Made by a program: the position numbers and the translations under genes. 64,000 nt of DNA, taken from RGIG3178 sp964533965. Lineage in GTDB: Bacteria; Bacillota; Clostridia; Christensenellales; QAND01. Shown here piece after piece: positions 35,878-45,446 of this stretch (the first letter of the stretch is position 1; each line of letters begins with the position of its first letter). The notes below the pieces were generated by a model. It worked only from the letters and a program-made list of their open reading frames with translations. It was not told the DNA's origin and ran no database searches. The stretch spans positions 1-64,000 of the forward strand of contig CAZHNN010000003.1 in NCBI GenBank assembly GCA_964533965.1. The letters run 5' to 3'.

Positions 35878-37127
35878 GCATGACCATGACCCAAAAGATC
35901 ATCGCGGCGCACTGTGGCAAACAGGAAGTAGTCGCAGGTGAAATAGTAATGGCAAACGCGGATGTGGTGCTGGGCAACGATATCACCGCCCCCGTCGCGA
36001 TAGCGGAGTTTGAAAAAGCCGGATGCGGCAATGTGTTTGACCGCGACAAGGTGGTATTGGTACTCGACCACTTTGTGCCCAACAAGGACATCAAGTCCGC
36101 CGAACTGTGCAAGCTCATACGCGATTTTGCAAACGAAATGGGCGTCACCAACTTCTTTGATGTGGGCGAAATGGGCATCGAACACGCACTGCTGCCCGAA
36201 AAAGGAATTGTGGTCGCCGGCGATCTTATCATCGGCGCGGACAGCCACACCTGCACCTATGGCGCACTTGGCGCATTCTCCTCCGGCGTCGGCTCCACAG
36301 ACCTCGCCGCGGGAATGGCGACGGGCAAAGCTTGGCTGAAGGTCCCTCAAGCCATCAAGTTCAACCTGACGGGCAAGCTGCAAAAACATGTTTCGGGCAA
36401 GGATGTCATTTTGCATATCATCGGGCTTATCGGCGTTGACGGTGCGCTGTACCAGTCGATGGAGTATACAGGCCCCGGCGTTGCATCACTTTCGATGAGC
36501 GATCGGCTTTGCATCTGCAACATGGCAATTGAAGCTGGCGCGAAAAACGGCATCTTCCCCGTCGACGACCAAACCCTTGCGTATATCAAGGAGCACAGCC
36601 TGCGCGAACCTGTTGTGTACGAGGCCGATCCGGGCGCGGAATATGCACGCGTCATCGACATCGACCTATCCAAAATCCAGCAGACCGTGTCGTTCCCGCA
36701 TTTGCCGGAAAATACAAAGACGTTTGACGATATTCCGGATATCAGGATCGACCAGGTCGTGATAGGCGCCTGCACGAACGGACGGCTGGAGGATCTGATT
36801 GCAGCAGCGGATATATTGCGCGGCAAGAAAGTCGCCAAGGGCGTTCGCGCCATCGTTATCCCCGCCACGCAGAAGATCTACTTACAGGCATTGGAGATGG
36901 GATTGATCAAGGACTTTATCGAAGCGGGATGCGTCGTCTCCACGCCCACCTGCGGACCGTGCCTTGGCGGATACATGGGCATTCTGGCAGAGGGCGAACG
37001 CTGCGTCGCCACCACCAACCGAAACTTTGTGGGACGCATGGGACATACGAAGAGCGAAGTATACCTGGCAAGCCCGGCTGTCGCCGCGGCATCGGCTCTG
37101 GCGGGCAAGATAGCCCCCGCACAATGA
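35874..37127 (+). CDS. leuC: 3-Isopropylmalate dehydratase large subunit
   Basis: 417 residues, the short aconitase-type subunit found in archaea and many Clostridia. Fe-S ligands lie in VIGACTNGRLEDL and PTCGPCLGG. Isomerises 2- to 3-isopropylmalate and probably also citramalate in the CimA route. I chose the ATG at 35874, overlapping the cimA stop (ATGA) and preceded by GGAGG. Confidence 0.94.
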   Translation: MSMTMTQKIIAAHCGKQEVVAGEIVMANADVVLGNDITAPVAIAEFEKAGCGNVFDRDKVVLVLDHFVPNKDIKSAELCKLIRDFANEMGVTNFFDVGEMGIEHALLPEKGIVVAGDLIIGADSHTCTYGALGAFSSGVGSTDLAAGMATGKAWLKVPQAIKFNLTGKLQKHVSGKDVILHIIGLIGVDGALYQSMEYTGPGVASLSMSDRLCICNMAIEAGAKNGIFPVDDQTLAYIKEHSLREPVVYEADPGAEYARVIDIDLSKIQQTVSFPHLPENTKTFDDIPDIRIDQVVIGACTNGRLEDLIAAADILRGKKVAKGVRAIVIPATQKIYLQALEMGLIKDFIEAGCVVSTPTCGPCLGGYMGILAEGERCVATTNRNFVGRMGHTKSEVYLASPAVAAASALAGKIAPAQ

Positions 37128-37146
37128 AGGCAAAGGAGAAGATACG

Positions 37147-37629
37147 ATGAAACTGACCGGAAACGTCATCAAATACGGGGACAACGTGGATACCGACGTC
37201 ATCATCCCCGCCCGTTACCTGAATTTGCAGACCGAGGCGGAGCTTGCGGTGCACTGCATGGAAGACCTTGACCCGACCTTCTTAAAGCGTGTAAAAGAGG
37301 GTGATGTAATCGTAGCAGGAGAGAACTTCGGCTGCGGATCGTCCCGCGAACACGCGCCGATGGCGCTTAAGGGCAACGGAATTGGCGCTGTTGTCGCCAA
37401 GAGCTTTGCGCGCATTTTCTACCGCAATGCGATCAACACCGGCCTTCCCATCGTTGAGTGCGACGCGGACATCGACGAGGGAGACGAAATCGAGATCGAT
37501 TTTGACAATGGAATACTCACAAACCTGACCAAACAAACCACGTCCAGCTTCGCGCCGTTCCCGGAATTTTTACAGAAGATCATCACGGCCGGAGGACTCA
37601 TGAAAGCCATAGGCGGTGAGTGCCTGTGA
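37147..37629 (+). CDS. leuD: 3-Isopropylmalate dehydratase small subunit
   Basis: 160 residues, the swivel domain that completes the LeuCD active site. Motifs NVDTDVIIPARYL and GENFGCGSSREHAP are typical of the short form. It lies 19 bases after leuC, and its stop overlaps the leuB start as GTGA. Confidence 0.95.
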   Translation: MKLTGNVIKYGDNVDTDVIIPARYLNLQTEAELAVHCMEDLDPTFLKRVKEGDVIVAGENFGCGSSREHAPMALKGNGIGAVVAKSFARIFYRNAINTGLPIVECDADIDEGDEIEIDFDNGILTNLTKQTTSSFAPFPEFLQKIITAGGLMKAIGGECL

Positions 37630-38702
37630 ACTACAACATAGCGGTCATTGAGGGGGACGGCATCGGACCCGAGATTGTAAACGCCGCCATTCTGGCAATG
37701 CAGGCCGTGGGCAAGCTCTACGGGCATACGTTTTCGTTCAACAAGCTGCCCATGGGCGGAAACGCCTACGACAAATTCGGCGAGCCGCTGCCGCAGAGCA
37801 CCGTGGATGCCTGTCTTGCTTCGGATTCCGTGCTGCTGGGCGCTGTCGGCGGGCCGAAATGGGATACCCTTCCCGGCCATCTGCGCCCCGAGGCAGGCCT
37901 TTTGGGCATCCGCTATAAGCTGGGGCTATACGCGAACATCCGCCCGGCAAGACTGCTTAGTGAGCTCAAAGACGCCTGCCCGCTTCGGAAAGATGTAGCA
38001 AGCAAAGGGTTTGACATGGTGATCATCCGCGAATTGACTGGCGGCATGTACTTTGGCGAGCGCGGACGCAGGCAGGGCTCGGGCGGCGAAGAAGCGTTTG
38101 ACACCGAATGCTATTCCGTCATGGAGATCGAGCGCATCGGCCGCACCGGCTTTGAGATCGCACAGGGACGAGGCAAAAAACTGTGCAGCATCGACAAGGC
38201 GAACGTGCTCGAAAGCTCAAGGCTTTGGCGCGAAACGATGATCAGACTTTCCGCGGAATACCCCGACGTGCAGCTCTCGCACATGCTGGTGGACAATGCG
38301 GCGATGCAACTTGTAAAGAACCCGGCGCAGTTCGACGTGATCGTGACCAGCAATATGTTCGGCGATATCCTCTCCGACGAGGCGTCGCAGATCACGGGAT
38401 CAATCGGCCTGCTTCCCTCCGCATCGCTTGGCGATACCAAGCGCGGCATGTACGAGCCGATCCATGGCTCTGCCCCCGACATTGCAGGACAGGACAAGGC
38501 GAACCCGATCGCAACCGTACTCTCCGCGGCGATGATGCTAAGATTGTCCTTCGGGCTTGAAGCGGAGGCGAAATGCCTGGAGGATGCGGTAGCCAAGGTT
38601 CTGCAGAAAGGCCTTCGCACGGCGGATATCGCCAAGCCCGGCGAGACGGTGCTGGGCTGTAAGGCGATGACAGACGCATTCGTGCAGGAGATCGGTTCAT
38701 AA
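37626..38702 (+). CDS. leuB: 3-Isopropylmalate dehydrogenase
   Basis: 358 residues from the GTG at 37626. Oxidises and decarboxylates 3-isopropylmalate with NAD+; in the CimA route it also acts on 3-methylmalate. Motifs: GDGIGPEIV, LTGGMYFGERG, the helix RIGRTGFEIA, and GSAPDIAGQDKANP. Last gene of the operon; a large dyad (38723-38772) and a terminator follow. Confidence 0.95.
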   Translation: MNYNIAVIEGDGIGPEIVNAAILAMQAVGKLYGHTFSFNKLPMGGNAYDKFGEPLPQSTVDACLASDSVLLGAVGGPKWDTLPGHLRPEAGLLGIRYKLGLYANIRPARLLSELKDACPLRKDVASKGFDMVIIRELTGGMYFGERGRRQGSGGEEAFDTECYSVMEIERIGRTGFEIAQGRGKKLCSIDKANVLESSRLWRETMIRLSAEYPDVQLSHMLVDNAAMQLVKNPAQFDVIVTSNMFGDILSDEASQITGSIGLLPSASLGDTKRGMYEPIHGSAPDIAGQDKANPIATVLSAAMMLRLSFGLEAEAKCLEDAVAKVLQKGLRTADIAKPGETVLGCKAMTDAFVQEIGS

Positions 38703-38777
38703 GAGTTTCATATGTTTGATTTGATGCGCGCAGCAATCTACTCCGGCCCCCAAGCCCAAGATTGCGCGCATCAGAGG

Positions 38778-38807
38778 AAAAACCCGCAGATTATCTGCGG
38801 GTTTTGC
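38778..38807. terminator. Terminator at the end of the ilv-leu operon
   Basis: AAAACCCGCAGAT and ATCTGCGGGTTTT pair tightly, with T-rich sequence both ways, so it can also serve the convergent gene at 38837. Upstream, GATGCGCGC...GCGCGCATC (38723-38772) forms a second, longer dyad. Confidence 0.8.
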
Positions 38808-38836
38808 TTCTACTCCCATGGAAGGCGGGTATCGAT

Positions 38837-39982
38837 CTATTCCTCCCACACTTCCTTAGGCAGATAATGTGCCATCAGCGTTGCAATACGAGGATGGTAT
38901 CCAAGGGTATACAAGGCGACGTCCGGCTTATATATCAACCCGGTAAATCCCATCGAAGACACTGGAATCTTTTGTGCCTGGGTAAACGCACAGAGCATGC
39001 CGCCTCCGCCATAACCGGCCAATACGATATCTTCCCACTTTGTGGTTCTCAGGCGGACGAACGGAAAAACGTATTTTTCGATTCCCCGCTCAGAGATCCT
39101 GTAAAGACCACTGACAGCGAGCACAAAGGCGGTGCATAGGCCCGTGCCGATGGCCAACCCAAGCAGAAGCACCTGCTCAGAGAAGTAGGCATCGTGTTCG
39201 TTAACCGGAGGAAAAACAAGTGACAATATGCCGAATATCATGAAAAACGGGAATGTGCTTGCCAGCAGCAACCTTTTGGCGGATATCGCCCAGAACCATC
39301 CGCCCTCCGATTTTATTCCAACCATGCCGGGCGAATCACCGTACCGGGGCAACATCGCCTGCACAGGGGGCTCGACCCAGCGTTCTTCTTGTATTCTTAC
39401 ACATTCCAGTATCTTCAGGGCATCTTCTTTGGTTTTTGCCAACACATCTACAACGTCGCTGCAGGGGCAAGCAAGCGTATCCCATTCGGCTTGTGCCATT
39501 GCTTTGCCTGCAAAATAAAAGACGCCGAAGTGCTGCCGTTTGCCCGGTGTGATCGGCGTTTTGTCGAAACGCACCTGCGCGATGTTTTCCCACGCCAGCT
39601 TCTTCTTTCTGATCCTCAGGCCTTTCTTATCGAATACCGCCTCGCCGTATCTTGGGATCAAAATAGTGATTAATTCGTATAAATTTATGAGAAACAATAT
39701 GGCCAAGAACGCCCAACCATATCCCGAAACGTATTCAATACCGAATCTGGCATAATAGCCAGCCAATAAACCGAAATAAAAGAAAAATTTCGTAAATGTT
39801 CCAAACAAACGTCGCCTTTTATCCTTTTGGGATATGCATGCCAACTGGTATACATATTCTCTTTTATAATCCCGGTAGAAACTGGCGGCAAAATTCGACG
39901 CTAACAAGCCCATTGTTGCGAGAAGAGCAAATATGGAAATCACCACCCACCAGAGTATATGACACATTTGAGGGAATACCAT
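38837..39982 (-). CDS. Membrane protein with PH-like domains, unknown function
   Basis: About 381 residues. Four helices: roughly 10-30, 65-100 as a pair, and a pair near 245-295 (counted from the ATG at 39982). Between them are two soluble parts that look like bacterial PH domains: one with YGEAVFDKKGLRIRKKKLAWENIAQVRF, the other with YRISERGIEKYVFPFVRLRTTKWEDI. No family name can be given. The start is uncertain: the frame extends to a TTG at 40024, and none of the candidate starts has a good ribosome site. Confidence 0.6.
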   Translation of the reverse strand: MVFPQMCHILWWVVISIFALLATMGLLASNFAASFYRDYKREYVYQLACISQKDKRRRLFGTFTKFFFYFGLLAGYYARFGIEYVSGYGWAFLAILFLINLYELITILIPRYGEAVFDKKGLRIRKKKLAWENIAQVRFDKTPITPGKRQHFGVFYFAGKAMAQAEWDTLACPCSDVVDVLAKTKEDALKILECVRIQEERWVEPPVQAMLPRYGDSPGMVGIKSEGGWFWAISAKRLLLASTFPFFMIFGILSLVFPPVNEHDAYFSEQVLLLGLAIGTGLCTAFVLAVSGLYRISERGIEKYVFPFVRLRTTKWEDIVLAGYGGGGMLCAFTQAQKIPVSSMGFTGLIYKPDVALYTLGYHPRIATLMAHYLPKEVWEE

Positions 39983-40057
39983 GCCTGCGATGGCATTTGT
40001 TGTCCCAAGCTTTTTGAGCCGCAAGGGATAACATTGACAGGGGCCTTTTAATGAACA

Positions 40058-40585
40058 TTAAACGATTCTATTCAATGCGAGTAATAGTATAAACGCCCCT
40101 AACACCGATACTGTCGACAATACGGTGTACACTTTCTTTTTCTCTTTAAACAAACGAGATATGGCGTGATATATAAATATGCCGATCAGTCCGCCAAGGC
40201 TGTTCAGAATGACGTCGTCGATATCACTGGCGCCAAGCCCAAAGATGAATTGGATGCATTCGATGGCGACCGTTGCCGCCAATACCCACAAGAACGTAAC
40301 CGTCCACTTTTTATCCGCCTGGAACACCCGAAGATACAGCCCCATGGGGATGAATATGACGATGTTGCCCAGCAGGTTTACATCCATGACCCGCCAACCG
40401 AAATACACCATAATGTATTCCAAAATGCCTTTAAAAGGGACTAGGTTGACGCTCCGAAGTGGAGTCCACACGCCATTGAAAACATAAATCCGGTTTCTAT
40501 AAAGCGCCAGGTACGCCAAAACGAAGACATACAGCGCAAACGCTGACACCAGGAGAACCCGTTTTACCCTTTCCGACCGGCTCAT
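40058..40585 (-). CDS. VanZ-like family membrane protein
   Basis: 175 residues from the ATG at 40585, which has GGAGG seven bases ahead. About four or five helices. Family motifs: NLVPF near residue 52, NLLGNIVIFIPMGLYL, and IECIQFIFGLGASDIDDVILNSLGG. VanZ gives low-level teicoplanin resistance in enterococci, but most relatives are uncharacterised, so no resistance role is claimed. It stands alone in a stretch of minus-strand genes. Confidence 0.82.
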   Translation of the reverse strand: MSRSERVKRVLLVSAFALYVFVLAYLALYRNRIYVFNGVWTPLRSVNLVPFKGILEYIMVYFGWRVMDVNLLGNIVIFIPMGLYLRVFQADKKWTVTFLWVLAATVAIECIQFIFGLGASDIDDVILNSLGGLIGIFIYHAISRLFKEKKKVYTVLSTVSVLGAFILLLALNRIV

Positions 40586-40715
40586 CGCATGTCCTCCATC
40601 GATATTCATAATGGTATTATCATAAGTCGCACTCGGTATTATTATATTTGTTATAATCCAAAAAGTAAAGTTGAAAGGATTTTTGTATCATCCCCTTCAC
40701 AATGCCTCATACACA

Positions 40716-40740
40716 TAAAAAAGCATCCTACATCGGACGC
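40716..40740 (-). terminator. Terminator of the sensor kinase gene
   Basis: On the minus strand, GCGTCC and GGATGC pair around GATGTA, followed by six T. It is 20 bases past the kinase stop. Confidence 0.65.
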
Positions 40741-40760
40741 CTCATAAGACGGATCTGATT

Positions 40761-43700
40761 TCACTGTCCCAAATTCAAGTCGGACAATTCCATTTCGGCC
40801 TTCTTGGCAAGGTTCATGTCATACATGCTGATGCCGCTGTCCGCGGCTTCGTGCACCATCGGCAAAGACACGGTAAAGCAGCTGCCCTTGCCCACCTTGC
40901 TGCGAACGTTGATTTTGCCGCCCAAAACCTGCAGCAGCGATTTGACCAGCGCCAGGCCAATTCCGCAGCCCTCCGCCTGTTTGGAGAACGAAGAATCCAC
41001 CTGGGCAAAGCGGTCAAAGATGACATCGAGCTTATCCTCGGGGATACCTATGCCGTTGTCCTCCACCGAAACGGCTATGCCGCCGTCGCTTTGTTCCTCC
41101 AGCCGCACTGCAATCCTCCCGTTGGTATCGGTATATTTGATCGCGTTGGACAGGAGGTTCAAGAGAATCCTCTCGGTCTTTTCCACATCCAGCGGCATCA
41201 TTTTTTCCTTGACGGTGGAGCTATACGTAAGGCGGATCGACTTTGCTTTTGCGTAGGCATCTACGGTTTTTACAATGCTCTGCACCAGTGCCACCGCATC
41301 CGCATCGGCCATGATGGCCTGCAGATGGCCGCCGTCGCTTCTGGTGATGTCCAAAAGGTTGCCGACAAGGCGCAGCAAGCGATAGGAGTTCTGCGTTGCA
41401 GAAGCGATGAGATCAGGCATTTTCTGCTCGTCGCCCATGCAAAGCCGCATGAGTTCCAACTGCACTAGAATGATGGTCAGCGGCGTCTTGAGCTCGTGCG
41501 TCATGTTTGTGAAGAAGTCGGTGATCAACCGGTTCTTCTGTTCAAGATCGAGCGCCGTTTTCTTGAGCTCTTCCTCCATCTTCTTCCGTTCCGATATGTT
41601 TCGGGCCACGCCGATTAAGCCGATTACCTCGCCCTTTTCGTTGTGCCAAGGAATCTTTGAAGTCAAAAAGGTACGTTCATACGTGCCATCGGGTGAAGGG
41701 ATCGCTCGCTCGACCACAACGGGAGAATCCGTTTGGATCACTCGTTGGTCCGACGCATTCACACTTGACGCATATTCTTTGTCCTTACGGTACTCAAGGA
41801 TGGTTTTCCCCATTAGCTGGTCAATTGGCATTCCCGCCAATTGTGTAAACGCGGTGTTTGCCAATACGATTTTTCCCTCAAGGTCCTTGAGGAAAATGGG
41901 GTCCTCGATCTCCTCGATAACGGAACGAAGCAGGGATTCGCTCTTGCGCAGCTCCTCCTCCATTTCTTTGCGCTCTGTTATCTCGCGCGATACGCCAATG
42001 AGCCCGATGATCTCGCCTTTATCGTTGTGCCAGGGCACTTTGGTCGTCATGTACGTTCGCATATTTTCTCCGCCGAACGCCGGTATGGATTGCTCATACA
42101 CAAGGGGCACATTGCTTTCCATAACGCGCCTGTCGGTCTCGTCCACCCGCCTTGCATAAATCGGATCCATGCGGTATTCAAAGACAGTATTCCCGATGAG
42201 ATCGGAGAGCGGAATGCCGAGCATCTGCGAGAAAGCCTTGTTTGCCATGACGATTCTTTTCTTTTGGTCTTTGAGGTAGATCGGGTCGGTGATCTCTTCG
42301 ATTACGGACCGCAGAAGGGATTCGCTGCGGCGAAGCGCTTCCTCCATTTTCACACGCACCGATATGTCGCGTGATATGCCGATCAGTCCGATGACCTCGC
42401 CGTTTTCGTTGTGCCAGGGGGTCTTTACCGTGGAGAGTGTGCGAATGTCAGATCCATCGGCGGTAGGCACCGCTTCTTCGATGAACTCCTCACTATCCGA
42501 TTCCATGATACGCCGATCGTCCGAGAGCATCCGATTGGCGACTTCATAGGGGCGGTATTCAAACGGATCCTTGCCGATTATCTCTTCGATCGGCCTGCCC
42601 ACAGCTTTGGCAAATGCCGAATTGCCAAGCACGATTCTGCTCCTATTGTCCTTGAGAAAGATGGAGTCCGCCGTTCCTTCGATGATGGAACGCAGCAGGG
42701 ATTCACTTCTGCGGAGCTCTTTTTCAATCTTCTTGCGGGAGGTTATATCGCTGAAAAGGACGCCTATCCGGTTTGGTTCCGGCCCTTGTATCTTGAATGC
42801 ATAAACGTCAAACCAGCGGTTGGCCGCCTTGGATTCCCCTTCGTAGCGGACAGGTGTACCCGACTGCAGCAGATCCCCCAGCATCCCGTAAAAAACCTTT
42901 TCCAAATTGGGTGCCAGGTCTCTCATGCGCTTTCCGGTGACATCGGTTTGGCCGCTGTGTTTGGAAAATGCAGGGTTCGTCTCCAAAAATGCAAAGTCAT
43001 ACGGCAAGCCGTTCTCGTCATACAGCAGTTCGATGATGCAGAAAGCCTCATCGATCGAGTTGAACAGTGTACGGTATTTTTCTTCGCTTTTGCGGATCTC
43101 TCCCTCCATTTTCTTGCGCTCTGTGATATCGCGGGATACGCAGACCAGACCGACGACGTCCCCGTTTATGTCGTACCACGGTGCCTTGGAGGTGATATAG
43201 GTACGTATGCCATGCGTGGTGGGAATATCTTCTTCCAATTCCTCTCGCATGTGTGATTGTAAAATCCGCTTATCGGCTTCCATATACTGTTGGACAACGG
43301 CAGGATCCTCAAGGTGCTCAAAGGAATGGCCAATGAGCCTCTCCAGTGATACGCCGACCCTTCTGTTTCCCATCGCAGTGTTCGCAAGCACAATTCTGCT
43401 GTTCCGGTCCTTTAAAAAGATGGGATCGGGCGCGCTTTCTATGACCGTCTGAAGCGTATTCCTGCTGTTGCGCAGATCCTCCTCCGCCTTTTTGCGGAAA
43501 AGCACCTCGAATACGGTGGGGGTGAGGGTTTCCAGCATTTCCAGGTCGACTTGCCGGTATCCCCCCAACCGGTTTGCAACGCCGATCAGGCCCAGCACCT
43601 TATCGTCCCGCAAATAGGGAACGCACAAAAAAGATGTGATCGCAGGATGCGTTTTTGGAAATCTGTCATCGTTTTGGGAATCCACCGCATTGTTGAGCAC

Positions 43701-44402
43701 GGATTTACCATCGCGCAGTATATCTTCAACGTACTTTAAGGGGTTAAATGTTTGTGAAAAGAGATCAGATGTTTTGATGGTGGTTTTATCCGGCGTGCTG
43801 AACACAAACGTATGTTGCGATGTTTCGATGCCCACCTCGTATATCATCCCTATCGGGCTATCGGTGATCGCTTTGACGACCTCCATGCAGCCTTTGGCTG
43901 TCATGTCCACCGTTTCCGACACAAACGCCTGCTCATAGATATGGTTGATCTCGCGCAAAATCCTGTTCTGACGGTTTAAGAGCAACTCATTGTTCTTTTG
44001 CTCCGTGATATCCGTTGTGGTGGTGTAGATCTTCTGAGGGGTTCCGTCGTCGTTATACAATATCTTGGAACGATCCAAAAGCCAGACAAACTCATTGTCC
44101 GGCTTTTTTACGCGATATTCCATTCTGTGTTTTAACAGTTTTTTCGAAATGGCTTCGGTCCATTGTCTGAAAAACCGCTCTATGTCCCTAGGGTGGATAA
44201 TTTCGGCCAGACATTTGTTTATATCATCGATCTGGACGTTGTTCGTACCGATGCGTTCTTCCCAGCATTGAGAATAATCCAACTCTTTGGATCCAAAATC
44301 GTATATCCAGGAGCCTTCGGAGGATCCATCCAGCAGTTCCAGGTATTCCTGTTCCCTTTTGCGCAAATTTTCGGCTTCCTGCCGCAGGCGATCGTACAAC
44401 AT
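40761..44402 (-). CDS. Large cytoplasmic multi-PAS/GAF histidine kinase
   Basis: 1213 residues, no signal peptide or membrane helix. PAS (about 20-135), GAF (140-310), five further PAS domains (about 315-440, 443-565, 565-690, 690-815, 815-940), then HisKA with the phosphoacceptor His in FFTNMTHELKTPL (near 965) and HATPase with NLLSNAIKYTD, DNGIGIPEDKLD and GCGIGLALVKSLL. The last three PAS units are very similar, each with a SESLLRS(V/I)IE lead-in and PWHN(E/D)(N/K)GE, so the region grew by duplication. AAAGGAG precedes the ATG at 44402. It lies 16 bases after the Spo0A-like regulator, its likely partner. Confidence 0.9.
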   Translation of the reverse strand: MLYDRLRQEAENLRKREQEYLELLDGSSEGSWIYDFGSKELDYSQCWEERIGTNNVQIDDINKCLAEIIHPRDIERFFRQWTEAISKKLLKHRMEYRVKKPDNEFVWLLDRSKILYNDDGTPQKIYTTTTDITEQKNNELLLNRQNRILREINHIYEQAFVSETVDMTAKGCMEVVKAITDSPIGMIYEVGIETSQHTFVFSTPDKTTIKTSDLFSQTFNPLKYVEDILRDGKSVLNNAVDSQNDDRFPKTHPAITSFLCVPYLRDDKVLGLIGVANRLGGYRQVDLEMLETLTPTVFEVLFRKKAEEDLRNSRNTLQTVIESAPDPIFLKDRNSRIVLANTAMGNRRVGVSLERLIGHSFEHLEDPAVVQQYMEADKRILQSHMREELEEDIPTTHGIRTYITSKAPWYDINGDVVGLVCVSRDITERKKMEGEIRKSEEKYRTLFNSIDEAFCIIELLYDENGLPYDFAFLETNPAFSKHSGQTDVTGKRMRDLAPNLEKVFYGMLGDLLQSGTPVRYEGESKAANRWFDVYAFKIQGPEPNRIGVLFSDITSRKKIEKELRRSESLLRSIIEGTADSIFLKDNRSRIVLGNSAFAKAVGRPIEEIIGKDPFEYRPYEVANRMLSDDRRIMESDSEEFIEEAVPTADGSDIRTLSTVKTPWHNENGEVIGLIGISRDISVRVKMEEALRRSESLLRSVIEEITDPIYLKDQKKRIVMANKAFSQMLGIPLSDLIGNTVFEYRMDPIYARRVDETDRRVMESNVPLVYEQSIPAFGGENMRTYMTTKVPWHNDKGEIIGLIGVSREITERKEMEEELRKSESLLRSVIEEIEDPIFLKDLEGKIVLANTAFTQLAGMPIDQLMGKTILEYRKDKEYASSVNASDQRVIQTDSPVVVERAIPSPDGTYERTFLTSKIPWHNEKGEVIGLIGVARNISERKKMEEELKKTALDLEQKNRLITDFFTNMTHELKTPLTIILVQLELMRLCMGDEQKMPDLIASATQNSYRLLRLVGNLLDITRSDGGHLQAIMADADAVALVQSIVKTVDAYAKAKSIRLTYSSTVKEKMMPLDVEKTERILLNLLSNAIKYTDTNGRIAVRLEEQSDGGIAVSVEDNGIGIPEDKLDVIFDRFAQVDSSFSKQAEGCGIGLALVKSLLQVLGGKINVRSKVGKGSCFTVSLPMVHEAADSGISMYDMNLAKKAEMELSDLNLGQ

Positions 44403-44418
44403 GCTGGCTCCTTTGCGT

Positions 44419-45180
44419 TTAACCGGACAACACGCATTTTTTAACGACGATGGAGATGAATTCACCGTTGGTTGGTTTATGCTGAGGTGTAAAGACGACA
44501 GAGTGGATGACCCTGTTGGCATTCTGCAGTTTATCATTTTTCCAGGCAAGCTCAATCGAATGCCGTATGGCCCGCTCCACGCTGTTGGCGGTGGTATTGA
44601 ACTTTTCACCTATCTGTGGATACAGTTGCTTGGTGATATGATAGATGAGATCGGGGTTTTCACTGACAAGGCAAATGGCTTCCACCAGGTATTCATATCC
44701 CTTGCTGTGCGAAGGGATGCCCATGTTGAAGATAGCTGCGGCGACGTGCTGCACCATCGGGACGCTGTTTTGCTGCGTGTTTGTTTTGTTCTGCGGCACC
44801 GTACGGATGCCAACGACATCCAGACAACGCGCATGCAGATCCTCCAGGCTGATGGGCTTGGCCATGTAATAGGCGGCGCCAAGATCGCTGGCTCTCTGGA
44901 TGACCGACTCATGGTTTAGTGAAGTCAGCACAATGACCTCGGGCTTTGGCGTTTCCACGAGGCTGTGCAGATGTTCGAGCAATACAAATCCGTCTGACTG
45001 CGGCATGACAAGATCAAGCAAGATAACATCCGGAGTCACATTCCGCAGCAGGTTTATTGCTTCGAGCGAATTGTGCGCTACCCCGCATATCTGAAAGACC
45101 TCTTTCATGGCAAAAAAGCGCTGTATGGCTTCTGCAAACTGCCTGTTGTCCTCCACGATCATTGCCTTTAATTCGTGCAT
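44419..45180 (-). CDS. Spo0A-type response regulator
   Basis: 253 residues from the ATG at 45180 (GGGGGGAAA upstream). An N-terminal receiver has acidic VEDN, the phosphorylated Asp in LLDLVMP and Lys in AKPIS. The C-terminal effector is of Spo0A type: IPSHSKGYEYLVEAI, then NTTANSVERAIRHSIELAW and KPTNGEFI. Spo0A controls entry into sporulation. Spo0A is usually an orphan regulator fed by a phosphorelay; here the gene is followed by a large kinase. It could be the organism's Spo0A or a paralog; the recognition helix reads TANSVERAIRH where canonical Spo0A has TASRVERAIRH. Confidence 0.85.
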   Translation of the reverse strand: MHELKAMIVEDNRQFAEAIQRFFAMKEVFQICGVAHNSLEAINLLRNVTPDVILLDLVMPQSDGFVLLEHLHSLVETPKPEVIVLTSLNHESVIQRASDLGAAYYMAKPISLEDLHARCLDVVGIRTVPQNKTNTQQNSVPMVQHVAAAIFNMGIPSHSKGYEYLVEAICLVSENPDLIYHITKQLYPQIGEKFNTTANSVERAIRHSIELAWKNDKLQNANRVIHSVVFTPQHKPTNGEFISIVVKKCVLSG

Positions 45181-45243
45181 TTTCGTGTAATTTCCCCCCG
45201 AGGCGAATCGCCATTTACTAAAAATAAGTCGATTGTACAAGTA

Positions 45244-45272
45244 ATTATACGGTATTTGCATGAATAATGGAA
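45244..45272 (-). promoter_or_regulatory. Promoter of the Spo0A-like/kinase operon
   Basis: On the minus strand, TTCCAT (45272-45267) and TATAAT (45249-45244) are 17 bases apart. A TGTCGAT on the plus strand (45282-45288), one base off the 0A-box TGTCGAA, lies just upstream and could allow autoregulation. Confidence 0.5.
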
Positions 45273-45385
45273 CAGTATGTTTGTCGATGATCAATGTTTT
45301 TATACCGAGTCTTTATTAACAACATTCCACTTTCAAAGCACAGGATAAAATGCTTTGGGGATGCTGCCAATAGAGTGGCAAAGGA

Positions 45386-45412
45386 GAAAAGAAAAGGGGG
45401 CGTTTTGCCCCC
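45386..45412 (-). terminator. Terminator of the 45447 membrane-protein gene
   Basis: GGGGGC and GCCCCC pair around five bases; on the minus strand TTTTCTTTTC follows. Confidence 0.75.
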
Positions 45413-45446
45413 TCATTCTTTTTTAGCTATTGCTAAGAACAGCGCG

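Noticed and set aside
40058..40585. Calling the VanZ-like gene a glycopeptide resistance determinant
   Set aside because: There are no vanH, vanA or vanX genes nearby, and most VanZ-like proteins have no known link to resistance.
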